DNA from: Tenrec ecaudatus
Taxonomy: Eukaryota; Chordata; Mammalia; Afrosoricida; Tenrecidae
NCBI RefSeq assembly: GCF_050624435.1
Contig: NC_134535.1
Location: 125,661,731-125,725,730, forward strand
Direction of reading: 5' to 3'
DNA: 64,000 nt
Position 1 is the first letter of the stretch. The number at the start of each line of letters is the position of its first letter. Of this stretch, positions 52,485 to 64,000 are shown one piece after another. The position numbers and the translations under genes were made by a program. Under the pieces are notes generated by a model. That model saw only the letters and a program-made list of their open reading frames with translations, was not told where the DNA came from and ran no database searches.

Positions 52485-53870
52485 TATTATTACCTCTGCA
52501 GGTCTGTATAAGATAGACAGGATACACAAGCAGGAGGAGAAAAGAATGGGACAAATTGTTTGGGGGTAGGGGAACATGGGAGAGGGGAAGGCATGGGAAA
52601 GGAAGTAAGTTTTAACAAACCCAGGGACAAGGGAACAACAAGTGATCCAAAATCAATGGTGAGAAGGTGTAGGAAGCCTTGTAGGGCTTGATCAAGAGCA
52701 ATGTAACCCAGAGGAATTACTGAAACCTAAATGAAGGCTGAGCATGATAGTGGGACAAAAGGAAAGTAAAGAGAAATAGAGGAAAGAACTAGCAGGCAAA
52801 GGGCATTTATAGAGATCTAAATACAGGCATGTGCATATGTAAATATATTCATATATGAGGATCGGGGAAATAGATCTATGCACATATATTTATAGGTTTA
52901 GTATTAACTTATTAGATGGACATTGGGCCTCTACTCAAGTACTCCCTCAATGCAAGAACACTTGGTTCCAATACACTGGCATTCCATGATTCTCATGATA
53001 GCTGAAAACAAAACTGGTGAATAAGCAAATGTGGTGAAGAAAGCTGATGTGCCCAGCTATCAAAAGATATAGTCTCTGTGATCTTAAAGGCTTGAAGATA
53101 AACAAGCAGCCATCTAGCTGGGAAGAACAAAGTCCAAATGGAAGAAGCACACCAGCCTGTGAGATCATGAGGCGTTGATAAGTTAAGGTAGCAGGCATCA
53201 AAGAACAAACAATGATATCATTGTGAATGACAGGGAGTGCAGAGTGGAGAACCAAAGGCAATCTGTAGGCAACAGGATAACCCCTTACAGAATGGTTTTG
53301 GGGAGGAGATAAAACAATCAAGGTGCAGTGTAGCACGGATGAAATATGCATCTTTCCTCTACTTCTTTAATGCTCCCCCCGCCCCCTTCATGATCCCAAT
53401 ATTACCTTACAAACCTGGCTAAACCAGAGGATGTAGAATGGTGCAGATAAGAATTGGAAACACAGGGAATCCACGACTGATAACCCCTCAGGACCAATGA
53501 TGAGAGTAGAGTTATCAGGAGGGGAAGGGGAAGGTAGGATAGAAAGTGTTGAACTGATCACAATGATCTACCTATAACCCCCTCCCTGGGGAACAGACAA
53601 TAGAAAAGTGGGTGAAGGGAGACATTGGTCAGTGTAAGACAAGAAAAAATAAGTCGTAAGTTATCAAGGTTTCGTGAACGAGGGAGGATGGGGGAGAGGG
53701 GAAAAATGAGGATCTGATACCAAGGGCCCAAGTTGAAATAGAATGTTTTGAGAATGATGATGGCAAGAAATGTACAAATGTGATTGACACAATGGATGGA
53801 TGTCTATATTGTGATAAGAGTTGTGTGAATCGCCAATAAAATGCTTTTTATTTTAATTTTAAGAAAAAGA
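52485..53870 (+). mobile_element. L1 3' UTR with 3' end
   Basis: From GCAGGTCTGTATAAGATAGA through all UTR blocks to GCCAATAAAATGCTTTTTAT. Same order as 36,190-37,535. Confidence 0.85.
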
Positions 53871-54104
53871 TCCGACCCACTACACAACAAACTAGAAGGC
53901 AGAACAGAAGTACTAAAAAGAAGTTTGTACAATTGATGAAATGTACCATTAAGTCATTATCCTAAACCTGAATCAATAGAGACAAATACTATGATGAATA
54001 CAAATGCTGGATTGTACATGAGCAGCATATTTAGCTGCTCTTCTGTGTATGTGTGCACGCGCATGTGTGTGTGTAAATATAGATAACACATTTGTGAATA
54101 CTTT

Positions 54105-54930
54105 TTTTCAGAAAGTGGTTATATGACGATCATTGTGATAGGTTCCCCCTTCCTCCCCTCCTCTGCCTATCTTCCACCTACTCTCCTGGTATTGACACTC
54201 TTATTTCTGTTCCTGAGGGGTTTATATGACCAGGATTCCATGTGTCGTGACCTCTTATCTGTACCTGTGTACATGGTCCTGTGTAGCCCGAAGTGAAAGG
54301 CAGAAATGGGGTCATGAGAGTGGGGGTTGAGGAAACCTCAAGTAACCAGAGAAATTGTGTGTGTTTCATCAGAACTATACTACACGCTGGTTGATTCCTT
54401 CCTTCCTTGTGACCCTTGTGTGACAGATGTCCCTTGTCTACAGATCGGTTATGGGTCTCTGCTCTGAATCCCCGCATTCTGAACAATGCTTTTTGTTTGT
54501 TTCTTTCTTTGCTTTTGATCTTCTGATGCCTGATACCTGATCCCATCAACAGTTCATGATCACACAGGCTGGTGTGCTTCTTCCATGTGGGCTTGTTGCT
54601 TCGCTGTTAGATGGCTGCTTGTTTAACTTCACGTCTTTAAGACCCCTAACCCTACATCTTTTGATAGCCGGGCACCATTGCTTTCTTCACCACATTTGCT
54701 TATGCACCATCCATTTTGTCTTCAGCTATGGTGCCGGGATGGTGAGTATCAGAGAAGGCAGGTTGTTCGAACAGCGTGTTCTTGCATTGAGGGAGGGCTT
54801 GAGCAGAGGTCCAAAGCCCATCTACTACCTCAATGTATTGTCATATAAATACATGTACATAGCCCAATAGCTCTATTTTTATGAATTAATGTCTACATAC
54901 ATACACACCTATGTTTATATCTCTATGAGA
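54105..54930 (-). mobile_element. L1 3' UTR fragment, reverse
   Basis: Reverse UTR starting inside the family sequence (GTTATATGACGATCATTGTG) and ending near CATACACACCTATGTTTATA. The terminal 3' end is absent. Confidence 0.75.
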
Positions 54931-55199
54931 TTTATTGGCTTTTATGGAACATAATGTTTTCAAAGTTCATCCATGTGGTTAAATGTATGAGGATTCATTT
55001 TTTTATGGCTGAGTAACATTTTATGTACCTATGATTAAATTCCATTTATTTTAGGGCAAGTGTAGCGATGTCAGTTAAGTGGGCATGTGATTATTTTTCT
55101 ACCTAGTGCTATATTTTCAACCCTATTTAGTGAATAAACTATTATTCACAATGGTTAAAATACTACTATATCCAAATATTACACATATTACTTGCTATC

Positions 55200-55410
55200 T
55201 GAGGATCTCTGGTGGTGTAATATTTATGCCTTGGACTGCTGACCATGAGATTAGCCGTTCAAAACCAATACCCATCTGATAGGGGGAAGGGTAGACTTGC
55301 AACTCATGTAAAGAGGTACCGTCTCAGAAACCCACAGGGGCAGTTCTACCCTGTCCTATATGATCACTGTGAGTCAAAATTGACTTCATAGCAGTGAGTT
55401 TCTTGGTGCT
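55200..55410 (+). repeat. AfroSINE
   Basis: Head GGATCTCTGGTGGTGTAATA, tail AAATTGACTTCATAGCAGTG. Old L1-like sequence (54,950-55,150) lies just before it. Confidence 0.85.
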
Positions 55411-55414
55411 TTGT

Positions 55415-57095
55415 TTGTTTTCATATCACTGCGTATTTCAATCGCTTAGGATTTATATTTTCATTTGTTCTTTTTATTATTTTTATATTCTTCATTATGC
55501 TTTAAATTCTATTTAAATCTTTAATATCTCATTGTGGATACCTAATCCCACATTCAGGTTCCTCTTTTGTGCATTGAAATATTCATAATCTTATTATTCT
55601 TCCTTCTGTATATTAAAATCACACGAGAAACATAAATAATTGATGATTTTTCATAGTCCTGAATCATATCAAATATTCACATTTAAAAAAATAAAACTGA
55701 AAAAATATTTTTACCTTTCTAAAGAAAAAAAACCTTTGTATTTTTCAGTGAATTAGGTGAAGATTTACAGAACCAATCAGTTTTCCACTCCATAAGTCAT
55801 ACACATTTTGTTTCATGTCATTATTTGTAATCCACACAATGTGACATCACTTATCCCTCTTCCTCTTTGTGTTTCTGGTTTCTGTTTCTTTCTTTCCTAG
55901 TTCTACTGAACTTTGGTGGTGGGTAAATATTGCCCTTTTTATCTTCACTCGATGATTATTCTAAGGAGTGTGTACCTCCCAGGGATACTTAATATGACTC
56001 TTTTACCCATAGTGTTTATAGTTCCTGTGAATTGACTTCATGGAATCATATAAACAAAGTTAAAAGACACTTATTCAGTGATTAATCAGTTTTACTACTT
56101 TTGGGGGTATAAAATGAGCCATTTTTAAAGGAACAAAAAGAATGCTATGACCAGGAAAAGAAGGAGCCAAAGTCATCCAGGATCTCTGTGTAGAGAAGCA
56201 GGAGCAGGGACCATGAAGACAGTGCCATGGTGGCAGCTTCCTGGTCAAGAGAATAAAGAAAGCTGAGAACCTGAAGGCAAGTGTCTGGCTTACAGACAGA
56301 GTGGACATTTGTCAACAATAAAGTATTTTTGTAATGATTTCCTGAGCAGGGCAGAGGCAGAGGATCCCATGCCTGAGAGGTCAAACACCAATCAGAGAGA
56401 AGTACTTAGTACTTTTCAACTTAGCTGTGGGTATATATACATTCATATCCTTAAAGTTTTCTGGTCCTGAGCACTTGTAACCAGTTAACTTCCCAAAGAA
56501 ACTGTCATAATCCCGATTGTTGTGTATTCAGCAGATGAGCAAAACCAGTAGAGAAGTAGAATGCCACGGAGAGACAATAGGTATCAGAATAGGAAAAAGA
56601 AGGATGGAGGTGGAGGTGTGTCTAACCTCTGCCTCAGAGCAATTATCCTTGGACACATAGGGAATTGGATTCCCACTCTCCTTTCTGACGCTGGGGGAGG
56701 CAGACATGGTTTCTGCACCATTTCTTCACTTTGCTATGCTAATGCTCCTTCTGTAGACCTGTCTGTTGTTTGACTGAGCATTGACGCAAGGGGATGAGTT
56801 TAGTTTCAGGCCTGAAAGGTAACTAAAGGCCATTGTTTCAGCAGTTCCTCCAGTCTCTATATAACCAGTAAACCTAGTTATTTTTGTGATTTTGGATTTT
56901 GTTCCATGATTTTCTCCCACTCTCTGCAGGAATTTTTGGAGCAGTTGGCATTAGTAGCTGGGCAGCACCTTGTTATTCTTCCACTTGTGGAGGTCAATTT
57001 TCCTGCTTCATTGCACCTTAGGACACTGCACATGAATTTTAAAAGCCCAGTAACTGCCCACCAAAGTAGGATGTAGAACATAATCATGGTGGAAA
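55415..57095. other. Putative intron 1, possible old LTR
   Basis: Around 56,105-56,325 a TATAAAA and an AATAAA lie about 210 bases apart on the + strand, as in an LTR, but no ends are recognisable. No exon found. Confidence 0.3.
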
Positions 57096-57099
57096 ATGT

Positions 57100-58180
57100 T
57101 GTGCCAATTGATTGATCTTGGTTTCCCTGATACTATGGAGTAGTCCTGAGCCCCATGGCCAAAGCAGTCATTCCTTCAACCTGTTTGGTTATGTGTAAAA
57201 AAATTTTCATAACCTTTCCCCCTATGTGCTCACCACAGCCTGCTACTCGTTCAACAATAGACACATACCAATGGAACAAAATTAAGAATCCAAAATAAAT
57301 CTTTCTACCTGCAAACTGCTGGTCTTTGACAATAGGCCAAAATTCATTAACAAAAGCTGACAAAACTAGACATCGATTTGCAGAAAATTGTAATAGAATC
57401 CAACTCATACCTTTTACAAATACAAACTCAAGTTGGATTAAAAAAAAACTAAACATAAAACCAACTTAAAAAAAAACCTTCACTCCCATTCAGTCAGTGT
57501 GCCTCGAGCACAGAGCTTCCAAGGCCATAATCTTCACAGGAGAACAACGCCTCATCTTTCTCCCACAGAGAAACGAGGTCCTTAAGCACCTGATCTTGTG
57601 GTTAGCAGCACAACACATTACTCACTACTCCAACAGGGTTCCTAAAAATATCCAAAATCTTTTGGAAAAATTTTGGGAAAAAATTTTGTCAATGATATAT
57701 CAGATAAGAAACGACGTTCTGGAATTTGTATAAAACACCCACATGCCAACAAGAAAAAAATAAGTAAAGTAATTGATAAATAGGCAGAGCACATCAATGA
57801 AGATTTTCAGACAGTCAGCAAACACATAAAGAAATGCTCAAGATCCTCTTCCATTGGAGAGCTGCAAATACAAAAAAAAAACAAAAAAACAAAACAAGCA
57901 ACTAGGAGATATCACTTTACCACAGTATTAATAGCAAAGTTTAAAAAAAAAACACAGAAATAGCAACAAATGGTGGCTCTGTGGAGCCCTCTTACACTGC
58001 TGGTGGGACCGTAAAGTTGTACAACCACTCTGGATAACAGTATATCCTCCAAATTTGGAAAAGACATGCTATATAACAAGCACTCCTCCACTTGGTACAC
58101 ATCTAGAGAAATAGCTAAGACATAGCACTCTATACCATTTAAAATATACCAATGAATCTGTGAAATATTTCATGTTAATG
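57100..58180 (+). mobile_element. L1 ORF2 3' fragment with SINE insertion
   Basis: Diverged ORF2 text (ACACATACCAATGGAACAAA, CTCTTACACTGCTGGTGGGA), interrupted by the AfroSINE at 57,478. No open frame of note. Confidence 0.65.
57478..57645 (-). repeat. AfroSINE, diverged
   Basis: Reverse copy. TTGTGGTTAGCAGCACAACA is the complement of the tRNA-like head. Confidence 0.7.
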
Positions 58181-58184
58181 AAGG

Positions 58185-58780
58185 AGAACATTAAGCTGAA
58201 ACATTAGTCAATCCCAAGGGACAGAGATTGTGTGCAACTAGTAATTTTTAAATCAATAATAGATTTTACATTAAAAGAAACTTTCTTTGAGGGTTACAAG
58301 CCTGAGAGGAGAAGTAAAGGTCTACAGAATAGAGAAGTGTTCATGGATGCGGGGGAATGAACGATGAGATGGAGGTTGGCAAAAAGTGATGGAGCAAGAG
58401 CTCACACTGGAAGGTTTGCAAGAGTTAAAAGCAACAGAGGTAAGAAGTGTCAAATACACGATCCTGCAATACCTGTGACCTATGAGTTCATGCGTGGACT
58501 GACAAGTAGACGGAGCAGATGTGGGAGGGAGAAAAGGAGTAGACTCATGAACATACAGACGTTTGACAGAGAATATCTACATGTGTGTACTTGCCTTTGC
58601 TGAAAATACGTTATCCATGAATGCATGTATCCATGAATGTGGGAGCACATACTGGGAGCAAAGTTGTGAAAACTCTTAGACACACATAAATGCCTTGAGA
58701 GAATGAATGAGTGGTTGGTCCTGGGGGAACAGGAACATTGTCTCAGAGGACACAAAGGAAAATTGACATCACCAAATGAA
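58185..58780. other. Putative intron 1
   Basis: No repeat or exon recognised. Open frames on both strands here have no family features. Confidence 0.35.
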
Positions 58781-58992
58781 AACACAACCAAACTCACTGC
58801 CATGTGTGTCAACACTGGCTCAGAGCAGCCCCACAGGACAGGGTACACTGCCTCTGGGAGTCTCTGACATGGTCAACTCTACAGGATTAGAAAGCTCCGT
58901 CTTTCTCCTGAGTAGTGGCTGGTGACTATGAAGTGCTGATCTTGCAGTTAGCAGCCCAGTGAAGAACCATTCCACTACCAGGGCGTCTAGTT
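58780..58992 (-). repeat. AfroSINE
   Basis: Reverse, nearly full length: AACTCACTGCCATGTGTGTC at left, CACTACCAGGGCGTC at right. A (CA)n array follows. Confidence 0.88.
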
Positions 58993-59009
58993 GGCATAAC
59001 ATAGTTCAT

Positions 59010-59013
<4 letters not shown>

Positions 59014-59045
<32 letters not shown>

Positions 59046-59048
59046 ACT
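59014..59048 (+). repeat. (CA)n microsatellite
   Basis: About 17 CA units with one TA near each end, next to a SINE head. Confidence 0.93.
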
Positions 59049-59099
59049 GCATTCTACTTTGTCTACATTGGTGAGTAGCAACTTAAAAGCTCATGCGTA

Positions 59100-59960
59100 G
59101 CCATGTAAAATGCAAGTATTAGTCTGTCCCCATCCAAAGGAAAAGGGAATTATGCAAATCTAAGGAAAAGTGAAATAAAATCTAACAGTACATAAAAACA
59201 ATTAGTCCAAGGGACTAATGGACCATCTGATCATCAGGCTCGATAATCCTCAGTGCAGAACTAGAGCAGTGGTTCTCAACCTTCCTCATTCCGCGACCCT
59301 TTACTATAGATGCTTGTGTTGTGGTGACCCCTCAACCATAAAATTGTTTTTGTTGTTACTTGATAGTTGTCATTTTGCTACTGTTATGTAGCGGGCGACC
59401 CCTTTGAAAGGGTTATTGGACCCCCAAAGGGTCGTGATCCACAGGTGGAGAGCCGATGAAGTAGATGCTGCCTGTCTACCACTACTGACTACCCAGAAAG
59501 GGAACCTATTAGAAGGTCCTGGGAAGAATCAGAGAAAAATGTGGAACAAAACTAAAAATCACCCAAGAAAGCAGTCTGACTGGTCAGATAGAAACTGGTG
59601 AGCTCATTCCTCAGCTCACCCCAGTGCTTCAATTTTCAGCAAAACAATAGACAGCAATATAAGAGAAACTATAACACTAGTGAGGTACTCACACCTTCCT
59701 ATAATCAGCCATTTAAGATCCAAAGGGCAGCTGGTATCCAAGGGCAGAGTTCAGAAGGGTCAGGAAAGTGGAAAAGGAAACCGGAAATGCAGGGAGGAAC
59801 TGCAAACAGGAAATGCATTGCAATTCAGGAGATTGCTATGAAGGAGACAAAACAAAAAACATCTGAATTGTGGACTGTAAACCTGATTGTCTGTTCCGTA
59901 AGCCTTTGCCTAATTCACAAGAAAAAATTAAAAGTAAAAAAGATAAGCATAGTAGTTACC
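59100..59960 (+). mobile_element. Old repeat pair-mate of 63.0 kb, hAT inside
   Basis: Shares blocks with 63,045-63,330: AACAATTAGTCCA-GGG, GTGGAACAAAAC, GCTT-CA--TTTCAGC-AAACAATA. It is probably an old L1-type 3' UTR, but the family is unnamed. The hAT element at 59,267 interrupts it. Confidence 0.45.
59267..59458 (-). mobile_element. hAT MITE (SPIN/URR1-like)
   Basis: Left end CAGTGGTTCTCAACC is perfect; the right end (GGTGGAGAGCCGATG) is decayed. Internal GGGTTATTGGACCCCCAAAG matches the other reverse copy. Confidence 0.85.
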
Positions 59961-59984
59961 TTCATTGAGCTGACTTTCTGTGGA

Positions 59985-60195
59985 TCACTAAAACCAAATT
60001 CGCTACCATCACATCAATGTCAATTCATAGAGACCCTAGAGGACGGGATAGAACTGGCCATGTGGGTTTCTGAGGCTGTAACTGTTTACTGGACTAGAAA
60101 GCCCCATCTTTCTTCCAAGGAGTAACTGCTGGTTCAAACTGCGGACTTTGCAGATTCCAGGCCAATGTGTAACCACTGCACCACCGCAGTTCCTA
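59985..60195 (-). repeat. AfroSINE
   Basis: Reverse copy from AACCAAATTCGCTACCATCA to the head at ACTGCACCACCGCAGTTCC. Confidence 0.85.
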
Positions 60196-60199
60196 TTCA

Positions 60200-60955
60200 A
60201 TGGCTCATTTATATACATTCACATAGATGCATATAGACAGAGTGGGACTAGGCAACCCCAACCAATCAGAAGAGCAAAGCCCCAACCCAAAGTCAAACCT
60301 CCAACCAGAAAAGCCAAGGACCACTAACCTAAGCCTTTGGTGAAGATACAGGTGCATAAATAATGAGAAACAAGCAGATCATATTCGCCCTCACCTTTAA
60401 TAGAGTAATTCTTCTCATCACTCCTACACGGTAGTTTCTGCTATGACATTCCTGTCCTTTCCCACTCTCTGCAGCAGAATTTCATTCTGTTTGACTAGGC
60501 TTTCTGAAACTGCTATCATTCATGTCTCACAGTGTACATTTCTGTACAATCACGGTACTTGAGCAGAAAAAAATCTCTAACAATGCATAACTAATAATGA
60601 GCTGTGGGAAACAGAAAGATTTCTCCCAAGTCGTCTCCTCCAAATATATGTTAGACTTAGGACGCTGCTTGCAACTGATGGTAAATGACTAGCAAGTTAC
60701 CTTCCTGAAGGCAGTCAGCTGTCAGACTCCTGTCTGGTCCCACCATAGGTGGGACCCACTCCCTGCTGTTAAGGACAATGGGCCACTTCTCCCTAAAGGC
60801 TTGCAGCCATCAGTCTGGTCCCTGTAGTGTGGGTTTACTCCCTACTGATCAGGGTTTCTATAGTGAACCAGAGAACAGGTCAAATGGGCTCAGTGACATC
60901 CAAAGTTAGGCTGCCATCCTGACTCTAGGATCTGCCCATCTTGTCACATTTGTAC
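60200..60955. other. Putative intron 1
   Basis: No recognised element or exon, apart from a short partial direct repeat near 60,720-60,840 (CAGTCTGGTCCC-type). Confidence 0.3.
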
Positions 60956-60959
60956 CCAC

Positions 60960-62735
60960 AATACCTCCCCTTCCTATTATGTGGATACCCCTAGATCACT
61001 CCCCACCCCCATTACTGGCAGTCCCGTTGTTTTCTCCTCCAGATTCTTCATCCATCCTATCTTATTTAGATAGACATGTGGAGATAGTAACATGCACACA
61101 AAAAAGACAGAGCAAAACCAAGCAATAAAATAAAACAAAACAAAGCAACAGCAACATGAACAAGCCAATGACAAAAACAAAACAAAACAACAAGAAAGAA
61201 AAGCTTGCTAATCATATCATAGTGAATGAGGAGGGGAGTGCCGAATGGAGACCAAAGGCCCATTCGTAGGCCACTTGACATCCCTAACAGAAGGATCTCT
61301 GGGAGGAGATGAGCCAGTCAGGGTGTGATGAGACAACGATGAAACATACAACTATCCTCTAGTTCTTAAATGCTTCCTCCCCCACCACTATCAGGATCCC
61401 AGTTCTGCCTTACAAAGCTGATTAGACCAGAGGATGCACACTGGTACAGAAAGGAACTGGAAACACAGGGAATCCAGGGCGGATGAACCCTTCAGAACCA
61501 GTGGTGAGAGTGGCAATACTGAGAGGGTGGACGGAGGGTGGCTTGGAAAGGGGAAAGCGATTACAAGGATCAGCATATGACCTCCTCCCTGGGGTGGGGG
61601 TGGGGGTTGGACAGCAGAAGTGTGTGTGAGGGGAGACGGACAGGGCAAGATATGACAAAATAATAATTTATAAATTATCAAGGGTTCATGAGGGTGAGGA
61701 GAGCAGGGTGGGAGGGGAAAAAATGAGGACCTGATGTCAGGGGCTTAGGTAGAGAGCAAATGTTTGAGAATGATGAGGGCAATGAATGTTGTGCTTTACA
61801 CAATGGATGTATGTATGGATTGAGATAAAAAATATATGCGCCCTAATAAAACGATTTGAAAGGAAGAAAGAAAAGCTTGTAGTCAGTTCAAGGACTGTTT
61901 GTTGGCCTTTAGGCGTGTTTTCCAGTCTATTCTGATGGGGCACCAAGCCCTGGCCCCATAGTCTATTTTTGGTATTCCCTGGGGACTTCATTGCTCTGTT
62001 CCCCTTGCTGTTCTGTTGCATGCCCTTAGTGTTTTGCCTCAGTGTGCTGGGATCAGATCAGACGCAAGTCCCACATTGTGTCTCCAGCATTGTCCCCTGT
62101 AGGGCTCTGGGTCAGTGAGGCATATTGTGTCTCATACTGGGGCCGGACAAGTGGTCCTCTCTGTTGATTGGCTGCTCTGAGTGGGAATATCGTCCTCAAA
62201 GCTTCGTGGGCATGCATATGCTCCATTCTCTCTTCCTCCCCTTCATTTGCTACTGTGTGCTCTGATCAGACATGTCGCTCTCCAGGAGCTGCACATTTAG
62301 TGCTGTCCTCTGAAATAAATTCTTCTGGGGGGAGGGGCTGGTGTCCATGTAGTTGGGATTGGGCTGTCCCTTCCAACCTCTCCACTGGTTCCCTGCTTCA
62401 TGCTGGCATGATTCATTCACATCTTGGAGCACTGGTTTCAAGTCTGGTCCTTTTTTCCGTGTGGAGATATAAACAATACTCTCCCCTTGGATGGGTTAGT
62501 GCCCTGTACCCACACTACCCATTTCTTTAATTTTTTCATTTCTCCCTCCTTTTTAGTTGTCTATCATATGATCCCTGGATTAGGTCTGGCCCCTGCCATA
62601 CTACCTGATCTCAAGTAAAAACAATTTGTTTTGGAAATGTTGATGGCAACACATGTACAAATGTGCTTAATACCATTGAATGATGGATTGTTATAAGATT
62701 TTTAAGAGCTCCCAATAAAATTTTTAATTTAAATA
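60960..62735. mobile_element. L1 3' UTR mosaic in alternating orientation
   Basis: Four blocks of one L1 family: reverse 60,960-61,210, forward 61,210-61,862 (ends CCCTAATAAAACGATTTG), reverse 61,870-62,610, forward 62,615-62,730 (ends CCCAATAAAATTTTTAATTT). Each switch lies at a T/A-rich junction. Confidence 0.75.
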
Positions 62736-62757
62736 ATATATATTATTTAAATTAAAA
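62722..62757. repeat. 36-bp perfect AT palindrome
   Basis: Every base from 62,722 to 62,739 pairs with its mirror in 62,740-62,757. It lies at the L1 3' terminus and is followed by (TA)n and (GA)n. Confidence 0.95.
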
Positions 62758-62758
62758 T

Positions 62759-62791
<33 letters not shown>

Positions 62792-62792
62792 G
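62758..62792 (+). repeat. (TA)n(GA)n low-complexity tract
   Basis: About 8 TA units then 9 GA units after the palindrome. Confidence 0.9.
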
Positions 62793-62999
62793 TATTTTTA
62801 AAAATTTTTCCTCCACTCCCACCTTCGAGTGCCACACATATCAACCTATACTCTGCTTCTATATTTCTTATAGCCTTGAAAAAATATGCGTGTTAATTGT
62901 CATAATCTCTCCGTTTTCATTACCAGCATTAACATAGTAGTGTCCTTTTTGTTTTTTTTTATTAACCTTTTTTTGAGTTTATCAATTATACTACCCCCC

Positions 63000-63595
63000 T
63001 CCTGAGACAGCACAGAAGTACAATAAAATAAGAATAAAGAAAATAGAAGATGTATGGGAACAATTAGTCCAGGGGATGAATTGACCACAGTGAACCTCAT
63101 CCTCCACAACCCTGCGACCAGAAGAACTAGATGGATCACAAAAGGGTCCTAAGTCGAGGGGGAGATGAAAGTGGAACAAAACACATAATCATAAAATAGT
63201 TCAGGCTTACTGGTCTGATGGAGACTTGGAATCCACAGATTATGGCCGTTAGTGGCCGTTCACACTTGGACCTGTACTCACTCCTCTGCTTCAGCTTTCA
63301 GCCAAACAATATACAGGCTTGAAGGGAAGGATAACATCTGAGAATAAATACACTCCCTAGAATAATCAACCCTGCACAGCCAAATGAACAACATTTGCTT
63401 AAGGATCAAAACTCTTAAAACAAAGGAACAGGAAAGAAGGATGAATAGTATAAAAACATAAGGACGGTGGAAGTGGGAAGAAGGCTGGTATATCTCGGGG
63501 AATACAATCAATGTATGAATTGTTGAATGGAAAACAAATTTACTCTGTAAAGTTTTAAATCATAAAAAGTTTTAAAAAAAAGAAAGAAAGAAACT
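63000..63595 (+). mobile_element. Old L1-like repeat
   Basis: Diverged copy related to 59,100-59,960. It ends ATGAATTGTTGAATGGAAAA, then AAAGTTTTAAATC and an A-rich (AAAG)n tail, like the terminus at 28,381-28,440. Confidence 0.45.
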
Positions 63596-63599
63596 ATCC

Positions 63600-64000
63600 T
63601 AACTCAATCCAGTCCAAGCCCATAATTTTGATAATAGCCTATATGCCCGATACCAATCTATAAAGTCCTCTTCAGATTCATGAAACATGTGCCATGACAC
63701 TGAATGCAGGAGGATCACATGCCAGTGGGTAGAAAGTCTTTGCATCCAGTGGTGTTGTAAGCATCTCAGTGCTGGCAGGGGTCTCCACGTGGCTTCATCA
63801 AGTCCAGGGTTCTGGATGCATCAGGGTAGGTCCATGTGGCTTCTCTTCAGGGATGTCTCACAGGGAGCCAGCCTTGTCAGTAGAGAGTCTCCAACAGTTG
63901 AGCCTCTACTGCCTCCAAGGAGGAAAAATCAGATTTCTCAGAATTCTCAGAAGAAAGCCATGCCCACACAGGGGCCTCGTTGGCTATGATCCAATTGACA
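63600..64000. other. Window end, possible dispersed repeat
   Basis: 63,660-64,000 is GC-richer than its surroundings, with repeated GTGGCTTC phrases. It looks like a dispersed element cut by the window edge. No SRCR exon is present. Confidence 0.35.

Noticed and set aside
56105-56325. TATAAAA and AATAAA pair as a short gene
   Set aside because: No coding frame between them on the + strand and no splice structure. At best an old LTR, so kept only as a note.

Overview
The window is mammalian nuclear DNA: split genes with consensus GT-AG introns in a sea of SINEs, LINEs and DNA transposons. The repeats point to Afrotheria. tRNA-derived SINEs of the AfroSINE type occur about 17 times on both strands, and one distinctive L1 family recurs throughout. 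Four short hAT elements with CAGTGGTTCTCAACC-type ends (SPIN/URR1-like) and several mariner copies make a tenrec-like species the best guess, but the species is not proven by the sequence.

Region 1 (1-20.1 kb, + strand) holds the 3' part of a group B scavenger-receptor cysteine-rich (SRCR) gene of the CD163/WC1 family. Thirteen well-supported exons encode five SRCR domains in the order found at the C-terminal end of CD163 and WC1 (b-c-d-e-d type), two short hinge exons, a membrane-proximal stalk, a transmembrane segment and a tyrosine-rich cytoplasmic tail. Every junction is phase 1. The last SRCR domain and the tail resemble the gamma-delta T-cell co-receptor WC1 (and CD163c-alpha) more than CD163 itself. 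The 5' part of the gene lies before the window. A poly(A) signal follows the stop codon at 20,084.

Region 2 (20.1-43.2 kb) is intergenic and built almost entirely of nested repeats: L1 fragments in both orientations, mariner copies, AfroSINEs and hAT elements. The best-defined event is a roughly 4 kb L1 insertion (29,459-33,464) inside a mariner, with a 13-bp target-site duplication and a probable 3' transduction.

Region 3 (43.2-64 kb) opens with a TATA box, a short upstream ORF and a signal-peptide exon (43,308-43,392) that ends in phase 1 and resembles the WC1 leader exon. It looks like the first exon of a second WC1-like gene in the same orientation, so the window probably spans two neighbours of a tandem receptor cluster. 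No SRCR exon follows before the window ends; the remaining 20.6 kb is repeat-rich putative intron.

The two genes probably encode type I membrane receptors of immune cells. The first carries candidate signalling and sorting motifs in its tail: an ITAM-like tyrosine pair, an acidic dileucine motif, a YxxM motif and a conserved C-terminal tyrosine. Identities rest on remembered family sequences and motif reading, not on a database search.
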